A DNA stretch of 64,000 nt from Hoplostethus atlanticus. Lineage: Eukaryota; Chordata; Actinopteri; Trachichthyiformes; Trachichthyidae. Positions 44,506-56,053 of this stretch are shown here, in pieces. The stretch lies in assembly GCA_034670405.1 (NCBI GenBank), contig JAXDDX010000043.1, forward strand, positions 558,001 to 622,000, in the 5' to 3' direction. Both the position numbers and the translations under genes were made by a program. The notes beneath the pieces were generated by a model. The model did no database searches and had not been told where the DNA came from. It saw nothing but the letters and a program-made list of their open reading frames with translations. Each line of letters opens with the position of its first letter. Position 1 is the stretch's first letter.

Positions 44506-47078
44506 CAGCATAAATCAATTATCGAATTATACATTGATGTGCAACTTTGCTTTACATTTGTAACTGTCAACTGAAAATGGAAGGTAATTTTATTTTTTTA
44601 AATTTCCAGTGTTACAGTTGACAGCTGTCTCACACCGCCTGCGGTCACACAGGTAGCATTGATGTAAAGCAGTGGTGTAAAATCCAGGTCCAGAAAGTAA
44701 AAGGACTTTCCAGGGTTTTATTTAGATTTTCTAATTAGTTCCATTCTACTACTTTTACTTTCTGAAGCCGGAATTTTACACCTCTGGATGCTAGCTAATG
44801 TAGCTTAGCATCAAGTATGGCTGTTGGTTCTTTTTGTGTATTTGATTAAATTGATAATGCTAACAATGCTGACAAATGCTGTAAATGCAGTTAACCATGT
44901 TTATATGGTATTGTCCATGCGGATTAGCTAGTAGCTATTATTTGTGTCAAACGTGTCAATCTTGCCAGTAGGTCCTCTCGTTGTTTGATGTGTGTAGTTT
45001 TGATTAAGTTGATTTTGCAGTGCTGAAACAGTGCTGAAATTTAACATAACAAATATAACAAATAACATATATGTTTGTGTGACAATGAAACTTCACAAGC
45101 ACTGTTGTAATTTAAAATATGCTACTTGTTGTCTCTATATCTTTCAGTACACTAAGGATTCCCAACATCATATTCAACCTAATCAACCTAACCAAATATA
45201 AGTATGAAGTCTGAAATATATTTTCTGCATATAAATAGAAACAATTTCAGGTCAAGACATTTGAAAGAAAATTGAAACGATTACACTCAGATCAAACCAA
45301 AGAGAATTTTGTCTCCTTTCTGCTTTGCCCCAGTCTAAATAAAGAGCTAATTGCCATGGAGGGTAGCCTTTCTGCTCTGTGTTAGCTAAAGAAAAACAAA
45401 CAGGCTGTGGTATGGCTGGGGATCAGCCCACCACTGTGGGTTAGACTGTGTGAAGTGTGTTTGTATGTGTGCTTGCATACCTGTGTGTTTGCACTGATGT
45501 GCGTGTATCCACATAATGCATGTGTGTGTGTGTTACGTGTGTGTAAGCCTGTGTGTGTGCAGTAGAGCGTAGCTAGTTTAGCAGGTCAGGTCAGGTCAGA
45601 CTAATAAACTACATGAAACACTGCCACACACACACGTTCACCTTAATTTCCTCCCAGGTGACCACCTCTTTGTGGTTGTGGTTCCAATGATGACTTTTCG
45701 ACTCCAGCATGTTTGTTGGTGTTTTGTGAGAGCCAACCAACAAAACAACATATTACTGTTGTTTATTTGCCCTGGCTTCATTCTTTTATCATCACACTCC
45801 TCCTCCATTCATCAATGCAGTAATCCATCCATCTACCAATCTATTGATCAAGGCAAGGATCAAGAGAATACTGGTGCCATTTAAAGTTACAGCCCATTTA
45901 CTACTCTCTACGTCTAGTTTACCTTTTCCCCAATCATTCTGCAATGCAAGCCGTAGGTAATTCGATTTTTTAAAAACTTGTTTTTCAATGTTTTAAAATA
46001 ACTTCATGGTCTCAACTATGAACAATGGACGTTAAGTATGCTCACGATAAAACAGAATTAGCATTATCGTTAGCATTATCTAGCTCAGGCAATTTTCAAG
46101 TCTGCGGAATTTGTTTTTTTACTGTACAAGAATGAATGGCAGCAAATGGCTTCTTATGAAGGTAGGAAAACGAGCCCTGATCCTTCCAGCTAGGCTGTCT
46201 GTGTGCAGACACCACTGGGAAAATGGAAAGGAGAAGACGATCATAAGACGATCTAGACGATCATAAGTCTGTAAAGTCTACACTAAACATTACGTTGAAA
46301 CGAGTTAGTTTTACACCTTGTTCACAATTGAATCTGTCGCATTCTATGTATGTCATGTTGACTGTAGCCGGACGGACGGACGTGTTCTGATCAGCTCCGC
46401 TCTTGAACTATATCACAACAGAGCGCCTGGGAACTTCTTTGGTTTTTAAAAAGAGAGGAAAATATGATGCAGAGAATGTTGAGTGTCGCCATTACCAAGT
46501 CTATGTTTTTTTGTGTCTCTCTGTTTGTCTGTCTTCAGGTTGTCTTCTAGTTGTCTGTCTCTGTAATGGATGACTCATAATGTTCTCTTCTCTGGAATTG
46601 CGTCATCTCCTATCAGTCAGTTGATTTTGGATGGTGTGCAAATCGTATCAAGGCATTTCATTCTTCCAATCCGGTCCTGGAATGAACTAGGCAATGCTGT
46701 ATTTCTGCTGCATCCAGCCTGATGGAGCAGGGATAATCAGAGCTCTGCACAGCACTGGCCTCATCTGTGCTAAAAATCCAACGATCAAATTGATCCTAGA
46801 AAAGTGCATGCAACGAAATTCACGTCCAAGCATCTATGTATAATCATTGAATTTGTAACCGTTTTTTGCCTGTAAATATGTTACATGGCCTCTGTAACAT
46901 GGTGAATTGAACAGCACTCTGGAGATCAGATGGTAGCAAACGGTTATGTTTAGGCAAATAAAATAATGTCAGGTTAGGCGACTAAAATAATTTTGCTATA
47001 GGAATAGTCACCCCCAAAATGAAATGCTTAACAGCAATATAATAAAACAAGAGAAAAGTGACATAAGACGTGTGCTGG
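44506..47078. other. Unannotated noncoding stretch
   Basis: A (GT)-rich patch lies at about 45450-45560, and short direct repeats of acgatcataag at about 46234-46268. No gene is seen. Confidence 0.45.
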
Positions 47079-47879
47079 ATTTACAATCGCTAACATCCTT
47101 TTGTCCAATCTGTAGTCACATTTTCAAAACTCTAAACACAATTAGCACAACATCATTAACACCATTAACACCATTAGCAGTCAATTAACACATTTCTAAA
47201 ATGCTTACATTTTCGTTACATACAAGCTTACCCAATATCAAAATTATGGAGCTTTCTTGTCTTATTTACAAATGCTTGCACACAGCATGCCAGAAATGAA
47301 AACCTAATGTTCAAAACCTTAAATACAATATAAAGCCTCTACTTCTGCAACAACAGTAGCAGCTCAAAAGCTTTATTGAAACAGCTGATAAGCATTTTTC
47401 AATGAACAGATCACTGAAACATTGAGAAATAGCTGATTTAAGTTGTGTAAAATAGACCAAACACAGAGTTTGAATGAAACAGTTGTACACAGTTCCTTTT
47501 GAAAGGAACAGTGAGCGGGTCACCAGCACCGGCACCAATACGTTCAGGTATGGTATCTATCCAATATGTCTTGTTCTATAGTGAGTTTTACACTATGCTA
47601 CTCTACATGTAGACATGGGTTACAGTACATACAGAAAACGTGCTAGTGTTTTGAAAGAATGATTTGATATTGAGTCGGGTTTGCCGTGTTTTGATAGAGT
47701 TAGTGTATGTAGAGAAAGTTTTTTTGCATTTTGAAATGTAGAGTTGGTGTTTAATTAACAAAATGTGGTTTTGAGCAGAAAATGTACTATTTGGCTAATT
47801 GTGTGATGTTGCTATGTTAAGAGTTTAGAAAAAGTATCTTAAGTATAGATAAATGCTTGTTAGCAATTGTAAAAAACTG
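47079..47879 (+). mobile_element. IS630/Tc1-like element, copy 2 (internally deleted)
   Basis: Near-identical over most of its length to 11970-13154. It has the same ...ACAATCGCTAACA left end (truncated by several bases) and right end ...GTAAAAAACTG followed by TA. About 390 bases present in copy 1, including the transposase-like remnant, are missing. Confidence 0.75.
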
Positions 47880-50260
47880 TAAACTCACAATATTCATGTA
47901 CATGGTTTCCACGATCACCCTCTGATCCAGCCACCAGGTGTGTGGTTGTTGGCATGCTGGGAGCTGTTGACTTTTGATGCAAATCTAGATAATGTTGTAC
48001 CCCAGCTAAAACAACAAACTGCAGTGTTCCAGTGAACTATCCACTAATCCTCCATAGTGCTGAGTAAAACACTTCATGAATGCTTCCGTTGAACGTCTGA
48101 ATAATCAGATCCATCATTGCTCTCCACCTACACCTAAAATCCAAAGCATTTCTCATCCCATTCAAATTCAAATTTTCAACAGAGGGAATTTATTTTTGCC
48201 CGAAAGCTAAAATTGGACTGCTAAACTTATAATTTATACTCCAATGTTGAATTTATGTCCAATATTGATAGGTTTTAGAAGTCAACATATGTTTACAGCT
48301 CAAAAATTGATTTAAGCTTGAATATCTCTTTAACTCAAGTATATGCCCTGGAACTCCAGTGGGACGCCCTCCAGTATTGCCTCCCCTTCATCCTTGGACA
48401 TTTGAAATTTGTTGATTGATGTTGTAAAAGTAAAGTGAAGTTAAAAAATAAACAAGAAATAAATTAATCTGGACATTTCTGAAACAATCATAGGTTGATA
48501 TTTTCATGTTTGTCAGTACAACAACTGGATGTCAGCAGTATCACAATGACCCCCTGGACCCAGAACAGACCCTTGAGGCACTCAACAGTTAACTGGTGAC
48601 CTCACTATCACCCATTATCTCACCATTGCCTAGAAATTATCATGAATTCAAAAGAACACACACACACACACACTTGTCCATTATACCAGCTACTGACTCT
48701 GGTATGTGTATATGGGGGTGCGGGTGTCTGTACGTGTTTGTATCGGTCTGTGTGATGTGTGTGTGCATAACAGGTACCATCTATCATCATCAACCAGCTT
48801 TATTTACCTTGTCTAAACTGAGGATGAAATAGGAATATCATTCAACCATGACCTGTGTGTGTGTGTGTGTGTGTTATGGATGGGTGGGGATTAGCTTGTT
48901 TATCTACCAGCCAATCAAGATGACCAAATCCTTCCTTTGATCACAAGAAGATTACAAAGAATATGTGGCTGTGAGCAGCTGTTCTTTCTCTAAACACACA
49001 CTCTCACAATAGAAAAAGAACACAAGAACACATTGGAACACATTAAAACAACTTCCCCATACTGATTCTAATAATGTGTGTAATATATATATATAATAAT
49101 CTGTGATTATATATCTAATATGTGGTTGTTATTGAATTTTAGTTTTTATGTCGCATGGATTTTGAATTTAGTGTGCCAGCAGTTTAGAATCCCATTTGAA
49201 GCAGAGATTAACCATTCTTATAATATGAATTCATAAAAATTACATTCAATTTAATATCATGTCATTAACTATATAGTTGTCCCATAAAGTATGTGCTATC
49301 TGCCTAATTTGTTTCACTTTGTGGTAGTGGTGTAGGTGTGGCTGAAAAATTGCTTCTATCACAGTAATGGTGGTTTGCACTCCAAACCAGGAGTCGCATC
49401 TGTGTGCGTGACCTACAATTAGTTCACTGTTGTAGCCAGGAGGTGAAATAGGAGTAGGTGTGGTAAACACAAGGCTTAAAGCAATGGGAGCTGACTATTA
49501 GTTTAGGAATGGATGCAGAAATAACTATTATAACATAAGATGAAACTGTATTGATCCCCATGGGGAAACTGGGTCGTTGCAGCAGCAAATAGTGATAGGA
49601 TACAGTGAAGAAAATTGGAACGAAGCTTTGCATAGCATAGTGGAGTTATTTCTGGCAGTCACACTCGAGGAGGCGTTACAGCTCAGTCAGCTGAGGGTAT
49701 GCATAGCCACTGCAATTGCGCTGTCTATTTAAACCATCAATCTCACTGCTCATTCTCTGCTGCTGCCACTGCCGCACTGCACACTACGTTGCTCTGTTGG
49801 TGTTTATGCCGATGCTGATGAAGCTCTCACCCCACCACCACCCCAGTATCCACCTGTGGGCTCTGTTCTTAGCAAAATATGTGAAGCAGTTAAGCGAACT
49901 AAGTTAGCTAAGTCGGCAATTACTTCAAGAAATGGTCAATCCTTAAGCCAAATCGCAAGTGCTTTGCAAGTGTGTGTAACTGCTTTGGCCAAGACCATCA
50001 AACGATCTGAGGATTTGAAACATATCGCAATAGGAAATGAGACACATAAATAAGGAAAAAATAATACTAATATAACATAGAAAGGTACGTGGCCATTTAC
50101 ATAATGTGATGTTGTACATTACGTACTTGTTGTACTTACGTAGTTTATACAATACATGACACAAGCATGTATCCCATATGGCATTTACACTCATGTTTTA
50201 TATCTCCTGCAATACACATATAGTACACATATAGTAGCAAGAAGATGACAAGATCAGTTA
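47880..50260. other. Mostly unannotated, with a LINE trace and short repeats
   Basis: The minus strand near 48545-48585 reads VPQGSVLGP, a lone LINE RT motif in decayed sequence. CA/GT microsatellites occur at 48658-48674 and 48852-48874. A fish retroposon-end phrase (ctgtattgatccccatgggg) is at about 49545. The 65-codon frame at 49856-50053 has a weak helix-turn-helix feel but no recognised family. Confidence 0.35.
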
Positions 50261-50269
50261 AAAAATGTA

Positions 50270-51043
50270 ATTAAAAATTTTAAAAAAGGGTTAGGGAAAC
50301 AAATAAGTAAGAAAGAGCAGTACAGTCTGAATAATTATGTGTTTCTAAGTAGTTAATCCAGTCTTGCCAGGTTTTTAAAAATATCTGTGAGTTACCTCTT
50401 TTTTTCTAGTGGCAAACATGAAATTAGCTCATTTATCCATTGTGAGAGACTAGGGGGTCTTCGTTTATCCATTTGAACATTATAATTTTTTTCGCTGCCG
50501 TCATGGTGAGACCAAAAATGTTAAGTGAAATCTTCAAGGAGGACTATGCAAGGTGACAAATGAAATTTATGTTCAGGACCTTTTTAAGCATGTTCTCTAT
50601 GGTTTCCCACCATTGTTCTAATTTTGAACATGTCATGTGTAGAAGGTCTCCAATCTCGATTTTACAATTAGGACAGCGTGGAGATGTACCACTCTTGAAA
50701 GGCTTAATCTAGTATTCTAAGTATTTGCCGAAGTTGAAATGTTCCAGAGTTCTGAACAAATACCTTTACTCAACACGATCGAATGCCTTTTCAGCATGTA
50801 ATAAAAATATTATTGACAGGGCATTCGACCGTCTTGCATTTTGTACATAATGTGCATTAACTGTTAACTGCCGGGTTAACAGTTTGTATCCTTTGTCCCC
50901 CAGATCATAGGCTCGTTGCTGGGTTCAATTTTGTAAGTGTTAGATATCTTGTATTGATTAAGTTTTCTTGTGAGAACTTTATATAACCCCTCAGACCTCA
51001 TTCTAAAGTGCTCCATTTCCAAATTTCAAATTTCTGTCTCTGG
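50270..51043 (-). pseudogene. L1-like LINE ORF2 fragments
   Basis: Minus-strand text includes KAFDRV-like RT box A (about 50755-50830). A C-terminal cysteine-rich piece, KPFKSGTSPRCPNCKIEIGD followed by LLHMTCSKLEQWW, lies at about 50600-50705. Both are typical of L1-clade ORF2. They are joined by a deletion and contain stops. The Tc1 derivative copy 2 sits at the upstream edge. Confidence 0.6.
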
Positions 51044-51045
51044 TA

Positions 51046-51590
51046 CACTATATGGCCAAAAGTCAGTGGACACCCCTACTAATTATTGAGTTCAGGTGTT
51101 TCAGCCACCCTGTTTTTCAGGGTTTGGCCCCTTAGTTCCAGTGAAGGGTAATCTTAATGCTACAGGATACAAAGATATTTTAGCCAATTGGGCGCTTCCA
51201 ACTTTGTGGCAACAGTTTGGGGAAGGCACAAAGCGAGGTCCATAAAGACATGGTTAGACGAGTTTGGTGTCGAGGAACTTGGCCTGCACAGAGCCCTGAC
51301 CTCAACCCCATTGAACACCTTTGGGAGGAATTAAAACGCCGATTGCGAGCCAGGCCTTCTCGTCCAACATCACTGCCTGACCTCACAAATGCTCTTTTGG
51401 CTGAATGGGCACAAATTCCCACAGACACACTCCAAAAGCTTGTAGAAAGCCTTCCTAGAAGAGTGGCGGCTGTTGTAGCCGCAAAACGGGGTCCAACTCC
51501 ATATTAATGCCCATGGTTTTAGAATGGGATGTCCAGCAAGCTCATATAGGTGTGATGGTCAGGTGTCCACTGACTTTTGGCCATATAGTG
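51046..51590 (+). mobile_element. Tc1-like deletion derivative, copy 2
   Basis: TA dinucleotides at 51044-51045 and 51591-51592 flank perfect inverted ends (CACTATATGGCCAAAAGT and its complement). It has the same internal fusion point as copy 1 at 26832-27423. A further deletion here removes the HDCAPVH block, while PAQSPDLNPIEHLWEEL survives in the frame 51217-51507. Both copies therefore come from one already-deleted parent. Confidence 0.88.
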
Positions 51591-51592
51591 TA

Positions 51593-53540
51593 GTTCAGAA
51601 GAGTCAAAGAAACCTTCAAATGCCCTACATCTCTTGGAATTACTAGAAAAGAGCTGGGTAGGCAGGAAATAACCTGTATTTCCTGCTGAAACGTGTTAAC
51701 CGAATGCTTCATGTTTGTGAGGCTGTTATTAAGTCAAAGGGTTTAGATTTAGAGGCAATTTTCAATTTTATTGAACATTGCTTTGGTACTCCTTATGTTT
51801 CGTATTGTATATTGTAACATGTGTTTCATTTTCAAGTATTTACAGAAATGCATACAATTTAAAACATTGTCAATTATGAAAAAACCTAGTTTACAGCAAG
51901 TGTACTAAAATTTTTGACTGGTACTATATACAAATGAGAAACAACATCAAATGTGCACTATTTTTGCACAGGAAAAAGGTTGGTTTTCATATGCATCCCA
52001 TGGCCACACAGCAACATCTCCCGGCTCTTGTTACACTATCGTGTACCTTCGTTCTTTCGAGATAACACAGACCTAACAGGTTCAATAGACAGGAACAGCA
52101 GTAGAGGCAAAGCCACACGCTAAGGAGGTGAGGGGTTAGGGGTTAATGCTAAGTAAATAATCACATGTGCAGCACTTTCCAGGAAAGACACAATGTTGCT
52201 GGTTGAAAAAGCAGACTCTGCTGCCTGCATGGTATAGTAGATACACAGCAGAGAAAACAAACACAACGTCCAAGTGAAATAGATAGCTTGATAGAGGGTT
52301 AGGCCATAATGATATGTATATAACTCTAATCTAGGAAGACAGGAGAGAGCTCATTAAAAAACACAGTAATCAGAGTGAAACATTGGAGGGGATAGTTTGG
52401 TACAATACAACCACACATCCAAAATCACCACAAGGTCTGAAACAGAAAATTGCCACCACTGCAATTCAAAAAAATATTATAATCCAGCTCAATTTTGCAA
52501 ACCATAAGCAACATATAGCCAATGTTTAGAATCTTCAAGAAGTACCAATTCAGAGCAGCTTTAGCACCAGAGCCAAAACCTAAATTAGCCCGTCGCCACT
52601 GTTACAAAACTTGATTGGGGAAACACTGTTATACAATACAATAGGACCTGTAACTGAACACCCAGTTTTCCCTGAATCATTTGACAATATCTCATCAACA
52701 AATCCTCAACACAGGACAGAAGTCAGTGGAGGGACTGCCAAAGCAATTTCAGTTGTTATTGAAAAGCTGTTTTAACAGACTATAGGCTTGTCATGTTATT
52801 TGTGTTTAGTGTGGTTATGAATTGTCCCAAGGTGCCAGCTGACATAACAGATAGGTTACGACATACTTCCCACAAGGTTCCAGTCATATTTACGTGTTAA
52901 TTTGGGTCTGAACACATCACAGTAAAAACTTGTCGTATGTTAATACACCTCAGGGAAACAAGGGGTAGAAGTTGTTCATTCTCCTTTTTCCTGAGGTCCT
53001 GTGTAAATAGAGCTTTAGGCTACAGGATGGAATCTGCTCAGATGGCCAGACCTCCACATGAGAGACATTGTTAGGCTCATTGCGCCTTGTTATAACATTA
53101 CAGAAATCTGTAGGCTTGTTAAGGCTTGTTAGACTATTTATTAGCCTCGCTATAGTGGAATGGTGTCAGGTTTAATTGCAGCATTACTCCCACAAAGTGC
53201 AGATGGAGGCGCCATACCTGCCTTCATTAACTGAGATGCCGGGCTGACGTCAGACCATTAATACAAAGGGAAGACAGCTACAGCCAGTCTAACTCTCCAT
53301 TGTAAGTTCTGTCCGTGGCTTTCCAATGGCCACCAACACACAATGTTTAAACATCATGAACCAATTCTGCTTCTCACTATAAACCAATGGATGATTAGCA
53401 ATGCTCATTATCTGGCTGACTGACTGACGCGCCTGCTGGCTGGTTAGCTGTCAGGTTGATTTATTGACTGTGGTTAGTTGTGAATTTATAACGTCCAACC
53501 GCATTCCATTTCTCGGCTCTCATCCCTATGTGTCTCCCTG
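51593..53540. other. Unannotated noncoding stretch
   Basis: No gene, RNA or repeat end recognised. Confidence 0.45.
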
Positions 53541-53544
53541 CCTT

Positions 53545-54110
53545 CACACTGCGAGCAACATGTTCAACAAGTCACCAGAGGTGCATTCATTTCCTATAGA
53601 GCTGAGCAACCAGGTAAACCTGGCCGATGTGTGACAGTCAACAAGCTTGTTGGCCGAGAAAAGGTGGGCATGGCTTTGCAGTCATCGGTCATTAATAGCC
53701 AATCAGATTCCAGTGATGCCTTGTTTCGCTACTGATGAGATTTTGTTTCATGAACAATAGTTCCATCTGGCAAGTGCAAAATGGACAAGAATTTGATTAC
53801 AGCCATTCAAAGCTTCCCAGTTCTCTACAACCTTTATTTGAAAGACAACAGAAATAAAGATGCTTGGAGAACACTTTCATTTTTTTTGTATATTTTTGAT
53901 AAATGCTATCCAAATTAGTCATCAAAACAATCTATTGTTATAAAAGGCAATCCCAAAAGAGTGAAAGATACATGACATGACTAAAAAGACAGTGGCATGA
54001 GACCACCATAAAGATGCAATCGGAGCACCATTGACAAATCAGAATAGAACGATCCATCAAGTCGCTCACAGTGTGCATAATGAGGTCTGATCAGTCTGAA
54101 CTGGTTTTAT
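53545..54110 (+). repeat. Dispersed repeat family B, copy 2
   Basis: Longer relative of 44150-44505. It starts CACACTGCGAGCAACA, and an inverted partial match (CACACTGTGAGCGAC in reverse complement) lies at 54061-54075, hinting at a hAT-type origin. Similarity between the copies continues past that point and no 8-bp duplication was found, so the class is open. Confidence 0.6.
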
Positions 54111-54169
54111 AGACTCATTCTGAGAGAGATCTATAAGCTAATAACACATATGGTACTGATCAATAGAAA

Positions 54170-54312
54170 GGCAGACAGACAGACAGAGAATGACAGATTG
54201 CGAGAGAGAGAGAGAGAGAGGTTGGTGAGAAAGAGTCTAAAATGTTATAGAGAGCAGGGAGAGAAAGAAGAATGGGTTGTGGACAAAAGACAGAGAGAGC
54301 GGTAGAGAGAGG
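54170..54312. repeat. Purine-rich simple sequence (CAGA/GAGA)
   Basis: Degenerate gacagacagacagaga and gagagagagagagag stretches. Confidence 0.8.
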
Positions 54313-55217
54313 TTGCATATAGTTAAGTTATAATGGCTGATTTACAATATATTAAATTATATGGTCACTGTGTGATTAAAAACCTCTAACCTCAAGTTCT
54401 ATGCCTGCCCAGCCTCTCAGTTGTTACTTCCTGATTAGTTTGCATATTCATAGCCACAGACCAATTATAGGCCACCGCAGTCGACCCTCTGCCAATCCGG
54501 TGGCTGCATTTTATTTATTATGTCAGTGAGTCAGACCGGCCAGTGTGGACTGAGGCCTGTGAAGAACCTAGACCAAACTCAGAAACCAGCCTTGAAAAAT
54601 GACAATCCTAATCATATAATCCAGTTTCCAGCCATCCAATCATGCAAGCATGTAGCCACATTTTAACATTTACAATTAGATGGAATATGATATCAAAATA
54701 TTTAAACTTGTTGAAGTACACTCAATATCTTTTCGATCTGTTTTTCAACATGATGGCCTTCAACTACTAATGTGCCCATTTTATTCTGGTTCTGTGTTTT
54801 AATGTGGGTTAACATAGCACTCTGCAACTGATTGGTTTAGTAGTAGTAGTAATAGCACCAGTAGTAGTAAAGTGGAATATCACCAGTCAAGGCAGATAAA
54901 TCAATTACTGATCTTTTTAAAAATTATTTATATTATATATATTTTAAAACATGTTGAGCCTTTATTGAGTCATAATCCTTTATCAAACCAACAAAATCAA
55001 CAGAGCACACTGCTGCCTTTTAAACAGTCAAACATTTTGAACCGTTATTTAACCAGTGGGAAGGCAAGGGACAGTCGGTAAAGCGGAAAATCACCATCTC
55101 TATATGACAGAAATGTTGAACAAATTTTTGCTAGTGTGGCAACTTACCCTGTGTAAGAGCCATATTTGGAAATGTTAAGTTTGCATATTTAAGTTAATAC
55201 TTTGTTCCATTAGTAGT
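54313..55217. other. Unannotated noncoding stretch
   Basis: A small (TAG/AGT)n patch lies at about 54840-54870. No gene is seen. Confidence 0.45.
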
Positions 55218-55225
55218 ATTATTAG

Positions 55226-55726
55226 CAGTGCTTAATTTGTAAAATAAGAGATGCCGGGGCTCAACTCGCCTCCCCCAACCAATCCACCCCCCGGCGGAGG
55301 AAAAAGGGTAAACTTTTCCTACCTCTGTGTCGCCTAACAACGCCTGCATTTCTGTCCCTCCCTCTGGTCTAATGGTTCTGCTTTGTGCAGGTAGGCTTTT
55401 GAAAGTAAGAAAATAACGTGTTTTGTCTTTTAGACATGATCCGAATTCAATGCCAGCCCAGAAGCCAGCTTTGTGCTGCATTAACGTTAACCGTGAATCT
55501 GTTTTGTCGGCTTGCTATCAGTAGCTAACTAAACGTTGACGTTGTAATATTTTTTTAAGCTTCCAGTCTGTCTGTCTGTGTGTGTGTGTGCGTGCGTGTA
55601 TCTATTTACATATTAGGCTCTGATTGGCTCGCGGCCTCGCACACCTACTCTTGTAATGTTCACTGGACGTAACGTTGTTTAATACCAGTTTAAAATACGC
55701 GTTGTTGTCGCACAAATTAAGCACTG
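55226..55726. mobile_element. 501-bp non-autonomous hAT transposon
   Basis: Inverted ends CAGTGCTTAATTTGT are exact at both sides. A perfect 8-bp duplication ATTATTAG (55218-55225, 55727-55734) flanks them, the hAT signature. The interior is GC-richer and has no transposase. Confidence 0.92.
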
Positions 55727-56053
55727 ATTATTAGTGTTATGCATATTTGTGTTAACAAATGCCTCTGTTTAGGCTCAATTGGAGTTATTATAGTGACCTC
55801 ATCACCTCAGGTCTGCGTGAGCATTAGAGTCTATGGAGCGATACAGTTTTTTGACCGTGCTTAACCATGTATTTTTGTACCGTTCATTTTTTGCTAAGTA
55901 ACAGGTTAAACTTACTACCTTGGACATGTGTTTTGTTCACGTCATGCTCACTGCTTTCATGGACTCCCTAAGTATTGCAAAAAATAAAACTGAAGCAGCG
56001 ACACTACATTCAGTCAAAAAACTATGCTCACATGAAGCTGTGATAAGAAGGAA

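Noticed and set aside
49856..50053. 65-codon frame with weak helix-turn-helix character
   Set aside because: Resemblance to a transposase DNA-binding region is too slight to call; no inverted ends nearby.
53545..54075. Calling family B copy 2 a definite hAT element
   Set aside because: Inverted ends match only partly, no 8-bp duplication, and homology with copy 1 runs beyond the supposed right end.
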